From Gracilaria domingensis (lineage: Eukaryota; Rhodophyta; Florideophyceae; Gracilariales; Gracilariaceae): 64,000 nucleotides of DNA. Positions 44,041 through 53,120 of this stretch are shown here, piece by piece. A program made the position numbers and the translations under genes. The notes under the pieces are model-generated. The model made no database searches and was not told the DNA's origin. It saw only the letters and a list, made by a program, of their open reading frames with translations. Numbering within the stretch: position 1 is the first letter of the stretch; every line of letters begins with the position of its first letter. The stretch covers positions 1-64,000 of the forward strand of contig VCMS01000138.1 of NCBI GenBank assembly GCA_022539475.1, in the 5' to 3' direction.

Positions 44041-45222
44041 ATGTCAACGCCTCTACGTCATCAAATTGTCACCGCTCTCTCTGCCTGGATCGCCGCAGAT
44101 GAAACCGACAGCAATACCGTCGCGGTTGTTCTTCACCACACGACGCAAGACAACACGATTCTGCTGGGCGTACCGCAGGACAAACGAGGTAGCAGCGAAA
44201 GCCGTGCATGGCGTCTACGTCGAAACAGTGTAAACTGGTTCTACGAGTATGCCCTCAAAAGAGAATTTCAGATGTCATTCCCTTGGAAGCAAATGTTCCG
44301 TATAGAATATACTCTGTTTCGGACAATTGCAGACTGTATACGCCCGGCTATTCAAAGAACTGACACGAACTACCAAAAAGCGTGGTCCGTAGATATCAAA
44401 CTCGCTGCTTTTCTGCTCTATGTTGGAAGTTCTAATTGTGAGGGAACCGCATGTCAACTGGGAATAAGAACCAGTACTGTGTCGTTACTGATTTCAATTG
44501 TAGCTAAAGCTATAGTGCAGCAGTATCGATCGGAAATTTGCTTCCCAAATGACAATGACTCAATTGCCAAGGCCATGAGTGGATTCAAAAGCATTTCAAG
44601 ACTCCCCCATTGCGTTAGCGCTGTGGCTGTTGTGACTGCAGACAGGAAATTTATCTATGCAGATATAGAGCGACCAGGAGTGCTGAGTGATTCTACAATT
44701 TATCAACGATCGTCCTTGAAACGGAACATAGAACAAAAGTTATGGCTTGGAAGCATTGCTCCTGATTTGATGGTAAGCGGTGTGCCTGTGAGACCATATT
44801 TGATCGGCGACTGCGACTTTGAGCTCGGTATCACAATGAAGAAAACAGCTAGTGCACGCGAGAAGCAAGCCAATCCGGTATTGAATCATTGGGATGCAGT
44901 CGCGAGTGAAGCGCGTAAGCCTGTCCAGTGCGCATACGGCATACTGAAACAGAGGTTTCCGGTACTAAAGGAGAGTGTGAAAATGCAGCATGAAGATGAC
45001 ATTTCGCTCGTTTGCCACGAAGGTTTAGTGCTACAAAATTTGAGTGTGGACGACGGAGACTTTCAAGGGTATGAAATCGAAGCGCCTGGTTTGTTTTCTG
45101 GTGATGATTGCGTTTCAAGCCACACAGCAGGCGCAAAGCGACAGAGGGATGCATTGCTTTACTACATAATCAACAGTTCCTCCAATGAAAACTCAGAAGA
45201 GGTTCATATCTTTTCTACTAAG
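44041..45222 (+). pseudogene. Harbinger/PIF-type DDE transposase, catalytically dead and cut by an LTR
   Basis: A long open frame (open from 43891; the ATG at 44041, MSTPLRHQIVTAL, is the likelier start). It has the Harbinger order: a helical N-terminus, the segment FIYADIERPGVLSDSTIY (compare the family pattern W-P-G-S-x-x-D-S), and the C-terminal LIGDCDFELGI and FPVLKE blocks. Two catalytic positions are gone. The segment expected to hold the first Asp (family GAIDGTH) is missing between PHCVSAV and VVTADRKF. The Glu of the third motif (family V-x-E-x-A-F-G) reads PVQCAYG, with Gln. The frame runs at 45223 straight into a reversed LTR and stops at 45336, so its last 38 codons are LTR-derived. 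A domesticated, non-transposing protein is possible, but the LTR fusion suggests decay. Confidence 0.7.
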
Positions 45223-46079
45223 TGTGGTGCAAAACCATTGACGGGAAAACAGCAAACCGCGTCGCGGACGAGCACCTCAGGGTGTTCAGGCCCTGCTCCC
45301 TGTGAAGGGCAGTCGAGCGGCAGAACCCTCCGATAGGGCCAACACGAGCCGGGTGTAAATCCGGGCGGCCCCGATCTGGGCGTGCAGTCGGAGGTAGAAG
45401 GGGTAGAATCGGCGTAGGTATCCGGATGGTTCCGGCGAGCCACAGCGAGTGGGGGTATCCAGCCCAACGGTATGGGACGACAAAAGATCAACAAACGAGC
45501 CGCACTGCGGAGCACTGACTCGCGATAAGCGGGAAAACTCCCGAGACAAATAAAACAAACCTACAATGTAGGGCAGAGTAGCAAAAGCCGTAAGACGGAA
45601 ATGAAAACAATAAAATAGATAAGAAAAGTGCCGTGACGACGGATTAGTACTCCTCAGGGACGGAGGTTGGTTGATCAGCCCGGAATTGCGGCGGTATTCC
45701 CCAGGATGGGGCTGGTGACTGTGCGCAAGCGGCAAGAAGATCAGAGCCAAAGGCCTCGTTGAGGTTTACTTCCCGTACAGTGGCGGCAAGTGCCGCCACT
45801 TATATACGGCACTTGAAAATATCAATTAAAATATCTAACTATCCGGCGCTGCCGGCCAATACACTACAGGTGTGCCCCCGTGGCATGCTTGCCACGGGGC
45901 CCGCGCGATCGGGCCAACTTGGCACACGTGTGCAGAAATACTACCCTTCCTAGGCATACCCCAAAATAGGGGCACTACCCCAGTAGCCTCTCATAACCTG
46001 AGGTGTCGAAGCCGGTAACGGATCAACAAACTATGAAAAGCACCTCGGTGCACCCCCACAAAGGGCGTTTTGCTCTACA
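45223..46079 (-). repeat. LTR of the reversed Element II relative
   Basis: 857 bp, inverse of the Element II LTR, with the same ends (TGTAGAGC and GCACCACA) but more differences than the two LTRs of Element II show to each other. Its far end meets the transposase frame. Confidence 0.92.
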
Positions 46080-46132
46080 TCTCCCCCTTCTCAGGCTGAG
46101 ACACCGACTCCGTCGGCTCGATACGCCTCGCG

Positions 46133-47932
46133 ATGGAGCGATATAAGGAAGTCTCCCAAGACGGGTCTGCCGAGAACTGTTCGGAGCCACCAACATTTCC
46201 GGTGTCAGTAGCGAACCTCGTCATCTCGAGCCCTTCCGCGATGTCCAACGCACCGAACGGCCCTCCGTCCTCGACGGCACGCATGCAAGTGTCGAACCCG
46301 CCGTTCCGGTCTGTACCTCTCCCGCAGTCGGCGGCTGCCTCCCAGCCGGGTTCTTCCGGACAAGATCACGCTCCAGCTCAGGCTGGTCCCGCGCCCGTGT
46401 GGGATTGGTTCAACGCCGAGATGCCAGCTACGCTGGGTGGATGGCCTACCGCAGGCGCCTTACGCATCCGGGATCCGCACCGGCACAGTTTCCTTTTTGC
46501 CCAGGCTCCCTGGTTTGACGCCGAAGCCGTTCGGGATACAGAGCTCGTCGACTCGTACGCTGTCGACGGTCAACTCCCTGGTGGGCTTCCTGCTGACGTT
46601 ACCCGTTCATGGGACTGGATCGCCCGCGTTGCGGTTATACCGAGCTGCCTGTTTGTAGGTCGAAACGAGACGAGACAATTCGCTCGCAATGAGATGGCCC
46701 GCATTGGGTACGCGCGACACTTCCGAGCTCCGAACGAACATCCGGTGCCGGCACAGTACCAGTACGATGTGGCACGTTACCGAACTTTCGGCGAGGTCGG
46801 CTACGGCGACCACCTAGCCAACGCGTTGGACGAAATTGACCGATATTCGGATACCGTTCAGCCGCAGCAGGAGTTGATCCTGTGGGCGCGGCCGATCCTT
46901 CGCGCCGAGTTCCGGTTCCTTCGCCGTCCTGGACGGTCTCAATTTCATGAAGGCCTCCGATTCGAGAGGAAATGGCGTTCCCGCTTCGGGGTACTGGTGC
47001 CGTACCAGTGCACGGAGGTGGAACGCATTGCGCGTCATTCCCATACTGGGCGATACCTACCGCTGCCGTCATTCTGGCCTGCGGTCGAAGTCCCACGAGG
47101 GTGTCACGTAGAGCTACCGCCCTGCCTAACTTACATAGGCTCGTACTTCATGAACGATCCGCCTCGCGGCCTGTGGAGCATCCTGGCAACAGAATGGACC
47201 GTCCGCGTTGCGGCTTTCCTCCTCATCGAGGCATATGATTCGTACCGAGTTTGGTTCATCCCGGAACTCATCCGGCAAGCGATCCGAGCGTTGGATCTCT
47301 CCGAAGTGCTCGGCTCGGTCCGCAATGCGCGCGAAGCCACCGCGTTGGTGGACGTCATTGACCAGATTGACTGGAATGAGGTGCCTGCTAGTCAGGTTTC
47401 CGACGGAGTCCGTCGGCAGTCGGACCGTTCTCCCGGACGGAACGTCAACGCCGGCGACTTCGTATACTTTGACCCATGGATTTGGGAGGTAATTGGCCCC
47501 GCTGAGGCGGCTGGTCGCCGCCGAGAGGAGCGATATATCCCGGAAGGGCACCCGCGTGGGTTCGTATACGTCGACGATGACGGTGATGACCCTGCAGAGG
47601 GAGGAAGTCCCATGGATGAGGGGAGCCCAGTGGGGGTTGCCTCGGAGCCCGACGCTACGGGAGATGACGACGAAGTCGTGATCGTTGACCCACCCACTGT
47701 AGCGGCTCCCGCTCCGACCGGTTCGTGGGCTCAGGATGTAGCATCCGCCGTGGGCGGCAGTTCTTCTCTCACTCCGCGAGCGGCGGTCATTCGCGACTTC
47801 CTTCGAGGCGTGGGAGTGGCCGTTCCCGATACGGTGACCGACGAGTCGGAGTTGCAAGCAATAGCGGCACAGCGCTTCTCCGGGGCTCCCGGTAGTGGGG
47901 GCACCCCAGGTGCTGGACCGTCCGGCGCGTAA
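46133..47932 (+). CDS. Antisense-ORF protein (599 residues), copy in the reversed relic
   Basis: An intact 599-codon ORF, antisense to its retroelement, starting 54 bases from the LTR. The product differs from the Element II copy at about eight residues. Features: a Pro/Ser-rich N-terminus of about 85 residues; a middle with several Trp/Arg-rich blocks (WARPILRAEFRFLRRPG, HTGRYLPLPSFWP, IDQIDWNEVPA) and no transmembrane segment; and an acidic C-terminal region including DDDEVVIVDPP, which has the form of a SUMO-interacting motif (VVIV flanked by acidic residues). No known family. It lacks a signal peptide and a membrane helix, so it is not an envelope. A diverged homologue lies at 49667-51816. 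Any transcript must begin within the adjacent LTR, read in reverse. Confidence 0.8.
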   Translation: MERYKEVSQDGSAENCSEPPTFPVSVANLVISSPSAMSNAPNGPPSSTARMQVSNPPFRSVPLPQSAAASQPGSSGQDHAPAQAGPAPVWDWFNAEMPATLGGWPTAGALRIRDPHRHSFLFAQAPWFDAEAVRDTELVDSYAVDGQLPGGLPADVTRSWDWIARVAVIPSCLFVGRNETRQFARNEMARIGYARHFRAPNEHPVPAQYQYDVARYRTFGEVGYGDHLANALDEIDRYSDTVQPQQELILWARPILRAEFRFLRRPGRSQFHEGLRFERKWRSRFGVLVPYQCTEVERIARHSHTGRYLPLPSFWPAVEVPRGCHVELPPCLTYIGSYFMNDPPRGLWSILATEWTVRVAAFLLIEAYDSYRVWFIPELIRQAIRALDLSEVLGSVRNAREATALVDVIDQIDWNEVPASQVSDGVRRQSDRSPGRNVNAGDFVYFDPWIWEVIGPAEAAGRRREERYIPEGHPRGFVYVDDDGDDPAEGGSPMDEGSPVGVASEPDATGDDDEVVIVDPPTVAAPAPTGSWAQDVASAVGGSSSLTPRAAVIRDFLRGVGVAVPDTVTDESELQAIAAQRFSGAPGSGGTPGAGPSGA

Positions 47933-48069
47933 TTCCCCGGCTCGCGATCCCCGACGGGCTACGGTAGTCCGCGATAGACCCCGATGATGAGGGGCGACCC
48001 AATAGTTAGAGGTAAACTTCTCCAGCCGTGCTGGCTTGGCTCAAACTCTTCGTCTTGCTCTCCCCCTTC

Positions 48070-48261
48070 TCAGTGGGCAATACCTCGTTTGAGGCTGTTG
48101 CGAATGGCCCACAAGAGAGGGGTAACTTTTCCGCACAAGCGGCTGTAGCGATAAAACTTCTTAGTCTTCCTTCCAGTGTCCTGGCTTCTTCTCCTTCTTC
48201 TTAGGCTTCTTTCTTCTTTATCTTCTTCTCCACTGTAAGTGACTTCCGCATTTCGCGGCAT
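48070..48261 (-). CDS. Small basic ORF (63 codons) of the relic
   Basis: Encodes 63 residues with a strongly basic middle (LRRRRRSQDTGRKTKKF), on the same strand as the relic's pol, after pol and ending at the internal polypurine tract. The Element II counterpart (60834-61025) differs at three residues. Whether it is translated is unknown. Confidence 0.4.
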   Translation of the reverse strand: MPRNAEVTYSGEEDKEERSLRRRRRSQDTGRKTKKFYRYSRLCGKVTPLLWAIRNSLKRGIAH

Positions 48262-48420
48262 GTTTGTTCAGCAAAAGCTGTCCGCTTAGAGCGGCCTGGT
48301 CCGCCTGAGGCGGCTAAGTGATCTCAAGTTAACTTAGTTGCACCCGCTTGACGCGGCATATTCTTGCGTAGTGCAATACTGTCCGCATGAGGCGGCATAT
48401 TCCGTCCGAGACGGCTGCGC
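48235..48420 (-). repeat. Six CCGC-N5-GCGG palindromes in the relic
   Basis: CCGCATTTCGCGG, CCGCTTAGAGCGG, CCGCCTGAGGCGG, CCGCTTGACGCGG, CCGCATGAGGCGG and CCGTCCGAGACGG lie within 190 bases. They match, inverted, the six in Element II at 60674-60850. Confidence 0.9.
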
Positions 48421-48577
48421 TCAATAGGAACGTGGGTGGTCAACCCACTTGGGCCTTGTCCAGCGTAGCCGGTATCGGTGTCCGTGTGCGACGGTGGTAC
48501 TGCAAGACCTTCGAGCGAGGCAAGTGCTCAATGGGCTCGTGCGTATCCTCTGAGGAGGCGTAGCCGTACCAACGGAC

Positions 48578-49354
48578 TCAATACAGTAGTTCCCCGTCAG
48601 GGGCGTAGCCGTGACTTACCAGACGGTCAATGACATATTCCTTATCGAGAACACTCCGCTCTGCATGCGGCTTGCTTGAAGAATCCTCTTTCGAGGCGTA
48701 GTCGTCGCTTCTCCCGTCGTGGGCATCGTCGTTCGTGATCGGCTTCCGTCCTGACGGCAGTACATCCTGTACGCCAGGCTTTGGTCTCCGTGACCATGGT
48801 ACTTTCCTGACCACCATGCTTCCAGATTCCTGGTTCTTCTCCCCATGCTGCTGGGCTGTGACCGTGCTTCGGTCTTCTCGAATAGCGAGCTTCCGGCGTT
48901 CCGGCACAATCTCCCGTTGCGACGGTGAACGGTCCGCAGAGCGGTGAGCCAGCGAGTGGTGTTCTGGCACGTGCCGTGGCGGCGGTTCGCCGCGCGCTGC
49001 GGTTTGCGACACCTGCGCCTTTGCATGGCTGTCAAGAGCCGATTCAAATTCGGAATTTTTTGAACCGTTTTTAGGCGGCGCCAGGTCTGTGGCTGGCACA
49101 TGTCCGGCTTGCGCACTGTAATCCTCGGTTGGAGGCGGATCTCCCACGGAGCTCGACACTTGGCGCGACGTGCACGCGTCGTCAGTGTGAGATAGTGCGC
49201 GCGAGCGACTACTCAAGAGAATGTCCGGGAACGGTGGTGTGGATGCGCGGCACACGGGGTGTAAGGCCGTGTGAGCTGCCGAGTCGGAAAAGACGGTCGT
49301 TGAAGGTGCGGAGTAGTCCATGGCACTCTGTGGTGAAACCGAGTACGGAGACAC
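48578..49354 (-). pseudogene. Pol C-terminal remnant of the relic, cut in the chromodomain
   Basis: Continues the frame of the Element II pol tail: the variable Ser/Pro/Glu-rich linker followed by the start of a chromodomain (DKEYVIDRLVSHGYAPDGELLY). The frame stops at TGA where Element II has CGA, a C-to-T change in a CpG, so the chromodomain is cut before the WYGY segment. Unlike the nearly identical antisense ORF next to it, this tail is only roughly 60 percent identical to Element II, judged by eye. Confidence 0.8.
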
Positions 49355-49400
49355 GCGCAGTCCAGAAAGGTACCACGCGCCTAGCCAGAGAGCCGGTGCA

Positions 49401-49666
49401 ACGGTAGTGATATCGCCGCAGAACAGCCTGTGCGGGTCTTAGACAAGCTGGGTTCCTACTACGACTTAGGATCCGTGCCACGGGAAACAAGACGAAGAAC
49501 CTAGTAGGAAGCACCTTGGTTTACTGTCATGGTGGCTACAGCCGAGCTGGCGAAAATAAATACCTCGTCCGGCGTCGCCACACACGTGTACGACTTACCG
49601 ATCACGGAGCACTAGCTGCCACCGGCATACACGTGGACTACTACTACTACTATATCTACTACAACA
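49401..49666. other. Junction between the relic and Element III sequence
   Basis: No gene. The end of the relic and the start of Element III-related sequence must lie here, but I see no target duplication. An ACTACTACTACTAC run (near 49637) precedes the next ORF. Confidence 0.35.
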
Positions 49667-51816
49667 ATGTCATCCGACGAGCGGGTTTCCTTACAGTGCC
49701 ACCACTGCAACCGTCACGGCACAGTATCTTACAGACCCCCCTTCTTAGCTTGTTGTCCGTCCTCGGACAACGATTCCCTCAAAAACGCTAAATCCGATTT
49801 CGGGATCTACATCATACAGTGCCCCACCCAGTTCGCCTTGTTTTTTTTGCTCATAAAACTTCCGACTTCCGGTGCCGCCAGCTCTTGCTTTTCTAAACAA
49901 ATCCTGTCTCCTCCTCCGCAACGGTTCCTCACAGCTATGCCTCAGAGTGGTAACCAATGGGTAAGTCCGGATACGGAGTTTGAGCATCGACGCTTAGGCA
50001 ACCGCAACCGAGTTGGCGCGCGCTCAGTGGCACTACCGTACTCGGTTAATCATTATGTATCCCTTGGCGGGGAATTCTTCGACGCTCAGCGGTTTGCAGC
50101 AATACCATCGAATCCCGAAAGGGGGTACTTCTCCAGCAACAAACGCCTCCGTGATGGTGCCTGGAAAGCGCGGTGGGCCCACATGCGAGTTAATCCTCTT
50201 CATTCCGACATCGGTGTCCGCCTGGATCCTGGTCTTCCAACGGATATGCCATGGGTCCGTTGTCTGCCGGAGCGAGAATACCAAAGCCGCCTGGTCGCGA
50301 TACTACTCCTGCTTCGCGCTCAGTTTGGAGATCCCTCCGTTTCGGTTGCCGCAGGACACTTCCCTCCTCCTGGTCATAACATCCTCGGCTTGGTAGCGTG
50401 GACACCGCCGTTCGATGAGATATACTTCTTCTCGAATCGAGACCACTGGGGCGATGACGTTAGCACCGAAGCTCGCATCCGGGACGGCCATGGCTTCTTC
50501 TTCTCTTGGCAGAACCAAGAATTCCATGATCTGCTTCGCCCTTTGCGCCAAGGTCGTTATGTCACAATTCCGGAATCGGGTGTCTTCGCGGTGAGCCGGT
50601 ATCTCTGCGTGCCGACGCCACCAATCATCTCCTACTTTTCCGCGTTGTTACTGACCGAGAACCGCCTTGCCACCCTTGCGTGGCAGGTACTGAACGCGGA
50701 GTGGATCGTCTTGGCATTCCTGAGCTTCTTTTTGCCGCCCGATACGGTATGCGCATGCAGCTCAACTTTAGCGACTGGAGACTTGGTCACGATCGTGATT
50801 TGAATTGCCCCGCAGGGCGTCTCTTTCGCCTCCCACCTGAGCTAGTGCGTTTAATCCGTGACGTCGGGGTTCAAAACATTGTTCGAGGAACGGAGTTCAA
50901 GGCTTCCGAAGCGGATTCTCTCCTTGACTACGTCTGTCAGATCGATTGGGACAGGACTCCAAGACCGGGCTTTCTTTGGTATGATTACGACTCCGACAGT
51001 TTTCCGGACATCCCTCGACATCCTGCGATGCGAGATGATGGGAAAGAGTACTTGCACAACCCTCCGTACCTTCCCGAGGCGGAATGGATGGATGCTCCTA
51101 GGAAGAGCGTTCAACTATACTCTCCGAGGGCGGCAGGGTTCGTAAAGGAGTCACTACCTGGTGGGCACCTCGGTCCTGTTCTTCGCTCAGTGCTGCTTGA
51201 TTCTGATCCGGTCATAACTGCGGCTGCGCAGGTCTTCCCGAAAGAATCCGTTTTGGAAGGCAATACGGAGGACGTTCAAACTGCAGTTCCAGTTTCAAGT
51301 CCGAACATCGAAGCTCCAGAAAATGAAGTTCAAAGGACGCAAGTCGCAGCAGGAGCCGACAAGAATGGGCAGCCTTCGAATCTACAGCTTCCTCACACAA
51401 ACAAGCCCGAGACAGCGGATGAAGATGAGACCGATGCGGCTGTTGCCACTGCGCTGCAGTCGCTGAATGATGAGTGCGAGAGGCTCGGTTTGCCGCGATC
51501 CAATAGTGCGGTACAGGCTCTCCAACGGGCCAAAGAATGGGCTGGGAGCGCATCTCGATTGCGAGAGTACGCGAGCCAGTTCAGCGAGTTCCGTGACCGG
51601 TTTGCAAGGCGTGCGATAGATGTCCACAACGACATGTGCAACGCGATGGATGGTATCCTCCAAGGGGCGCAAGCAAGCCTCATTGAGGATGTGACAGATA
51701 CGTTTCGATTGGCGCCATGGACGGGCGAAGCACTCAAACCAGAACTTGCTTTGTACCCAACGGTCACGCCACCGCAGTCTCCAATACCGGAAGCGAAGGA
51801 CGTTCCGCAATCGTAG
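49667..51816 (+). pseudogene. Diverged homologue of the antisense ORF, belonging to Element III
   Basis: Two overlapping frames (49667-50803 and 50680-51816) form one gene broken by a one-base slip in an oligo-T run near 50726-50733. The order of blocks follows the 599-residue protein: PGLPTDMPWVRCL, RLVAILLLLRAQFGD, LGLVAWTPPFDEIYFF, LRQGRYVTIPE, VCQIDWDRTPRPGFLWYDYD. The last is close to VIDQIDWNEVPA...FVYFDPW. The N-terminus (MSSDERVSLQCHHCNRHG) has a CxxC-type pair not found in Element II. The C-terminus is a probable coiled coil rather than the acidic tail. No introns with correct frame were found at the break. The gene is followed after about 170 bases by the box shared with Element I. 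Confidence 0.65.
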
Positions 51817-51984
51817 CTGTTTCTGGACCTCAAGCTCGACTGCGTGATCAAGTTTGGTTGCATTGCGCAAAGCAATGCACAGCGATGTACACGAAATAAA
51901 CGATTGATTTTTCGAAGAATGCCGTACTGAGATGCATCCATTGTGCGCTTAGTAGCCGAATCGGTTGCCAGTAATACGCGTAGG

Positions 51985-52097
51985 GCGCGCGCGCTGGCAC
52001 TCAAAAAATCCTAAGTATTTTGAGCGCGCCAGGAGCGCAAATCGCGTGTTTTCAGCCTCTGAAACGGCTTCGTTTCCGAGATATCGGGCAAACAAGT
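51985..52097 (+). other. Left part of the conserved structured box (Element III)
   Basis: Similar to 17030-17115 of Element I, with the palindromes CTCAAAA/TTTTGAG, TTTCAG-CCT-CTGAAA and GAAACG-GCTT-CGTTTC. It is cut by the Element II insertion after CAAGT and continues at 63876. Confidence 0.75.
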
Positions 52098-52956
52098 TGT
52101 AGAGCAAAACGCCCTTTTATGGGGATGCACCGAGGTGCTTTTCATAGTTTGTTGATCCGTCATCGGCTTCGACACCTCAGGTTATGAGAGGCTACTGGGG
52201 TAGTGCCCCTATTTTGGGTTATGCCTAGGAAGGGTAGTATTTCTGCACACGTGTGCCAAGTTGGCCCGATAGCGGGTGCGCCGTGGCAAGCCTGCCACGG
52301 TTGCACACCTGTAGTGTATTGGCCGGCAGCGCCGGATAGTTAGATATTTTAATTGATATTTTCAAGTGCCGTATATAAGTGGCGGCACTTGCCGCCACTG
52401 TACGGGAAGTAAACCTCAACGAGGCCTTTGGCTCTGATCTTCTTGCCGCTTGCGCACGGTCACCAGCCCCATCCTGGGGAATACCGCCGCAATTCCGGGC
52501 TGATCAACCAACCTCCGTCCCTGAGGAGTACTAATCCGTCGTCACGGCACTTTTCTTATCTATTTTATTGTTGTCATTTCCGTCTTACGGCTTTCGCTAC
52601 TCTGCCCTACATTGTAGGTTTGTTTTATTTTGTCTCGGGAGTTTTCCCGCTTATCGCGAGTCAGTGCTCCGCAGTGCGGCTCGCTTGTTGATCTTTTGTC
52701 GTCCCATACCGTTGGGCTGGATACCCCCACTCGCTGTGGCTCGCCGGAACCATCCGGATACCTACGCCGATTCTACCCCTTCTACCTCCGACTGCACGCC
52801 CAGATCGGGGCCACCCGGATTTACACCCGGCTCGTGTTGGCCCTATCGGAGGGTTCTGCCGCTCGACTGCCCTTCACAGGGAGCAGGGCCTGAACACCCT
52901 GAGGTGCTCGTCCGCGACGCGGCTTGTTGTTTTCCCGTCGAGGGTTTTGCACCACA
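52098..52956 (+). repeat. 5' LTR of Element II
   Basis: 859 bp. It contains several perfect inverted repeats, for example GTGGCGGCACTTGCCGCCAC (about 52379-52398) and CCGTGGCA-AGCC-TGCCACGG (about 52281-52300). Multiple short open frames inside it are not genes. Confidence 0.95.
52372..52379 (+). promoter_or_regulatory. TATA box in the 5' LTR of Element II
   Basis: TATATAAG, immediately before the GTGGCGGCACTTGCCGCCAC palindrome. In the 3' LTR the same site reads TATGTAAG, one of the few differences. Confidence 0.6.
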
Positions 52957-52959
52957 AAC

Positions 52960-52980
52960 TGGTCTCCCGACTTAGAATCG
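52960..52980 (+). promoter_or_regulatory. Primer-binding site of Element II
   Basis: Three bases after the LTR is TGGTCTCCCGACTTAGAATC, which would pair with a tRNA 3' end including CCA and T arm. The T-loop read from the complement (TTCGATT-like) is regular for a tRNA. The first 12 bases equal those of Element I. Confidence 0.7.
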
Positions 52981-53120
52981 GCTTAATTGGCCAACGTTCG
53001 TTGGAGTTGGTTCGTTTGTTTGGAGCCCAGATAGCTGGGAATATCCGTTCTTACGGTTCTCTCATTGTCCGTTTTCGGAAGTTGTTTTGGTTGCCCATTG
53101 GCCGACTGTGTCGGTGAACG

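Larger units (their letters stand above)
45223..49400 (-). mobile_element. Reversed 3' portion of an Element II relative
   Basis: Reading on the minus strand: end of pol (49354-48578), small ORF (48261-48070), internal polypurine tract (48071-48059), antisense ORF (plus strand, 46133-47932), terminal polypurine tract (46092-46080) and LTR (46079-45223). It therefore has the whole 3' end of an Element II type retrotransposon but lacks gag, protease, RT and integrase. The left edge cuts into a transposase gene. The right edge is unclear (somewhere near 49400-49520), and no second LTR is visible, so it is a truncated copy. Confidence 0.85.

Noticed and set aside
50747-50815. Intron joining the two halves of the Element III ORF (GTATGC to CCGCAG)
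   Set aside because: The joined frame is wrong and meets a stop within a few codons. A slip in the oligo-T run explains the break better.
52428-52975. Overlapping frames of 87-135 codons, repeated at 63347-63882 and inverted at 45204-45750
   Set aside because: They lie wholly within the LTR in multiple overlapping frames with no conserved function.
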